Assembly (NCBI RefSeq): GCF_021442385.1
Contig: NZ_MUZA01000002.1
Location: 62,001 to 126,000 of the forward strand
Direction of reading: 5' to 3'
Origin: Micromonospora sp. MH99
GTDB taxonomy: Bacteria > Actinomycetota > Actinomycetes > Mycobacteriales > Micromonosporaceae
DNA length: 64,000 nucleotides
Part shown: in pieces, positions 63,559 through 64,000 of the stretch
How positions within the stretch are numbered: position 1 is the stretch's first letter
Layout: every line of letters begins with the position of its first letter
The notes under the pieces: generated by a model
What the model was told of the DNA's origin: nothing
Databases searched by the model: none
Seen by the model: the letters and a program-made list of their open reading frames with translations, nothing else
Translations under genes and position numbers: made by a program

Positions 63559-64000
63559 GTGATCCCCGTCCCGCGTGACTCCGGTGCCGCCGGTGCGACA
63601 GGTGACGTCGCCCGGGACCCGGCGACCGAGTCGGCCCTGAGCGCGCGCGACGGCGACCCCGCGGCCCAGGCCGTGTTCGTCCGGCTGACCCAGGCCGAGG
63701 TGTGGCGCTTCGCGGCCGCCCTGGTGGGCCCGGAGAGCGCCGACGACCTCACCCAGGAGACGTACCTGCGGGCCTTTCGGGCCCTGCCGGCGTTCGAGGG
63801 CCGGTCCAGTGTCCGCACGTGGCTGCTCGGCATCGCCCGGCGGGCCTGCGCCGACCACCTGCGGACGGTGATCCGGCGTCGCCGTCTCGACGAGCGGCTG
63901 GCCGCGAACGCGTACACCGACCGGCCGCATCCCGACCCGGCCGGGCAGCTCGGCGTCGCCGACCTCGTGCGTCGGCTGAGCCCCGAGCGACGTGCGGCGT
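63559..64000 (+). CDS. ECF sigma factor (cut by right window edge)
   Basis: A GTG start at 63559 opens a frame that runs off the right end after about 147 residues. The sequence is VIPVPRDSGAAGATGDV, then sigma region 2 with SADDLTQETYLRAFRALPAF and SVRTWLLGIARRACADHLR. The region 4 part starts at ADLVRRLSPERRA and is cut. It is divergent from the copper genes across 211 bases, and an ECF factor linked to copper or redox stress would fit, but this is not shown by the sequence. Confidence 0.85.
   Translation, partial: MIPVPRDSGAAGATGDVARDPATESALSARDGDPAAQAVFVRLTQAEVWRFAAALVGPESADDLTQETYLRAFRALPAFEGRSSVRTWLLGIARRACADHLRTVIRRRRLDERLAANAYTDRPHPDPAGQLGVADLVRRLSPERRAA

Noticed and set aside
1..64000. 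CRISPR arrays, insertion sequences or prophage genes
   Set aside because: No regularly spaced repeats, no transposase or phage structural genes were recognised.

Overview
The window is about 72% GC DNA with dense, short-gapped genes on both strands, many GTG starts, four-base stop/start overlaps and very high third-position GC. With the sigma/anti-sigma pairs, DrrAB-type transporters, YcnI/CopCD copper genes and many secreted hydrolases, this points to an actinomycete, most likely Micromonosporaceae (Micromonospora-like); that is an inference from style and gene content. I see no prophage, insertion sequence or CRISPR array. About 60 protein genes, three tRNA genes, and a set of hairpins and operator-like repeats can be supported.

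Layout. 0-2 kb: a truncated secreted DUF4397 gene divergent from an ECF sigma factor/RskA-type anti-sigma pair. 2-5.3 kb: electron-transfer flavoprotein EtfBA, a small hypothetical gene and a GNAT acetyltransferase. 5.3-12.5 kb: small membrane proteins, a DrrAB-like ABC exporter, a TPP enzyme, an enoyl-CoA hydratase, two DUF6232 proteins and a DoxX-like protein. 12.5-20.4 kb: a membrane alpha/beta hydrolase, an alanine-rich protein, a rhodanese/GlxA-regulator pair, ribokinase and ABC transporter genes. 20.4-25.1 kb: a ROK regulator divergent from a GH3 beta-N-acetylhexosaminidase, then a three-gene operon ending in a TetR regulator behind twin palindromes. 25.3-32.3 kb: a GNAT enzyme, small hypotheticals, a Clp-N/HTH protein, a glycosyltransferase, DUF72, GH15 and VOC proteins.

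32.3-50.4 kb is rich in secreted enzymes: an M6 metalloprotease, a GH44 glycanase, a beta-helix/ricin protein, a large GH3 enzyme and an M14 carboxypeptidase, with a CPA1 antiporter and a FUSC protein between them. Two identical tRNA-Lys(CTT) genes lie at 37.9 and 54.4 kb. 50.6-54.3 kb holds TspO, a fused ECF sigma factor with a zinc motif, one membrane span and an extracytoplasmic CAP domain (the most unusual gene here), a DUF6010 protein and a second GlxA regulator. 54.5-64 kb: two tandem L,D-transpeptidase lipoproteins, tRNA-His, oligoribonuclease, a GT87 mannosyltransferase-like protein, a hypothetical membrane protein, the YcnI/CopCD copper pair and a truncated ECF sigma gene.

How it fits together: much of the window deals with the cell surface and extracellular polymers (peptidoglycan cross-linking, amino-sugar recycling, plant-type polysaccharide and protein breakdown, copper handling). 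Its local regulators often have recognisable sites beside them (ROK, TetR, LacI-like palindromes, and an apparently self-regulated Clp-N/HTH gene). All functional statements rest on motif recognition in the sequence; no database search was run.
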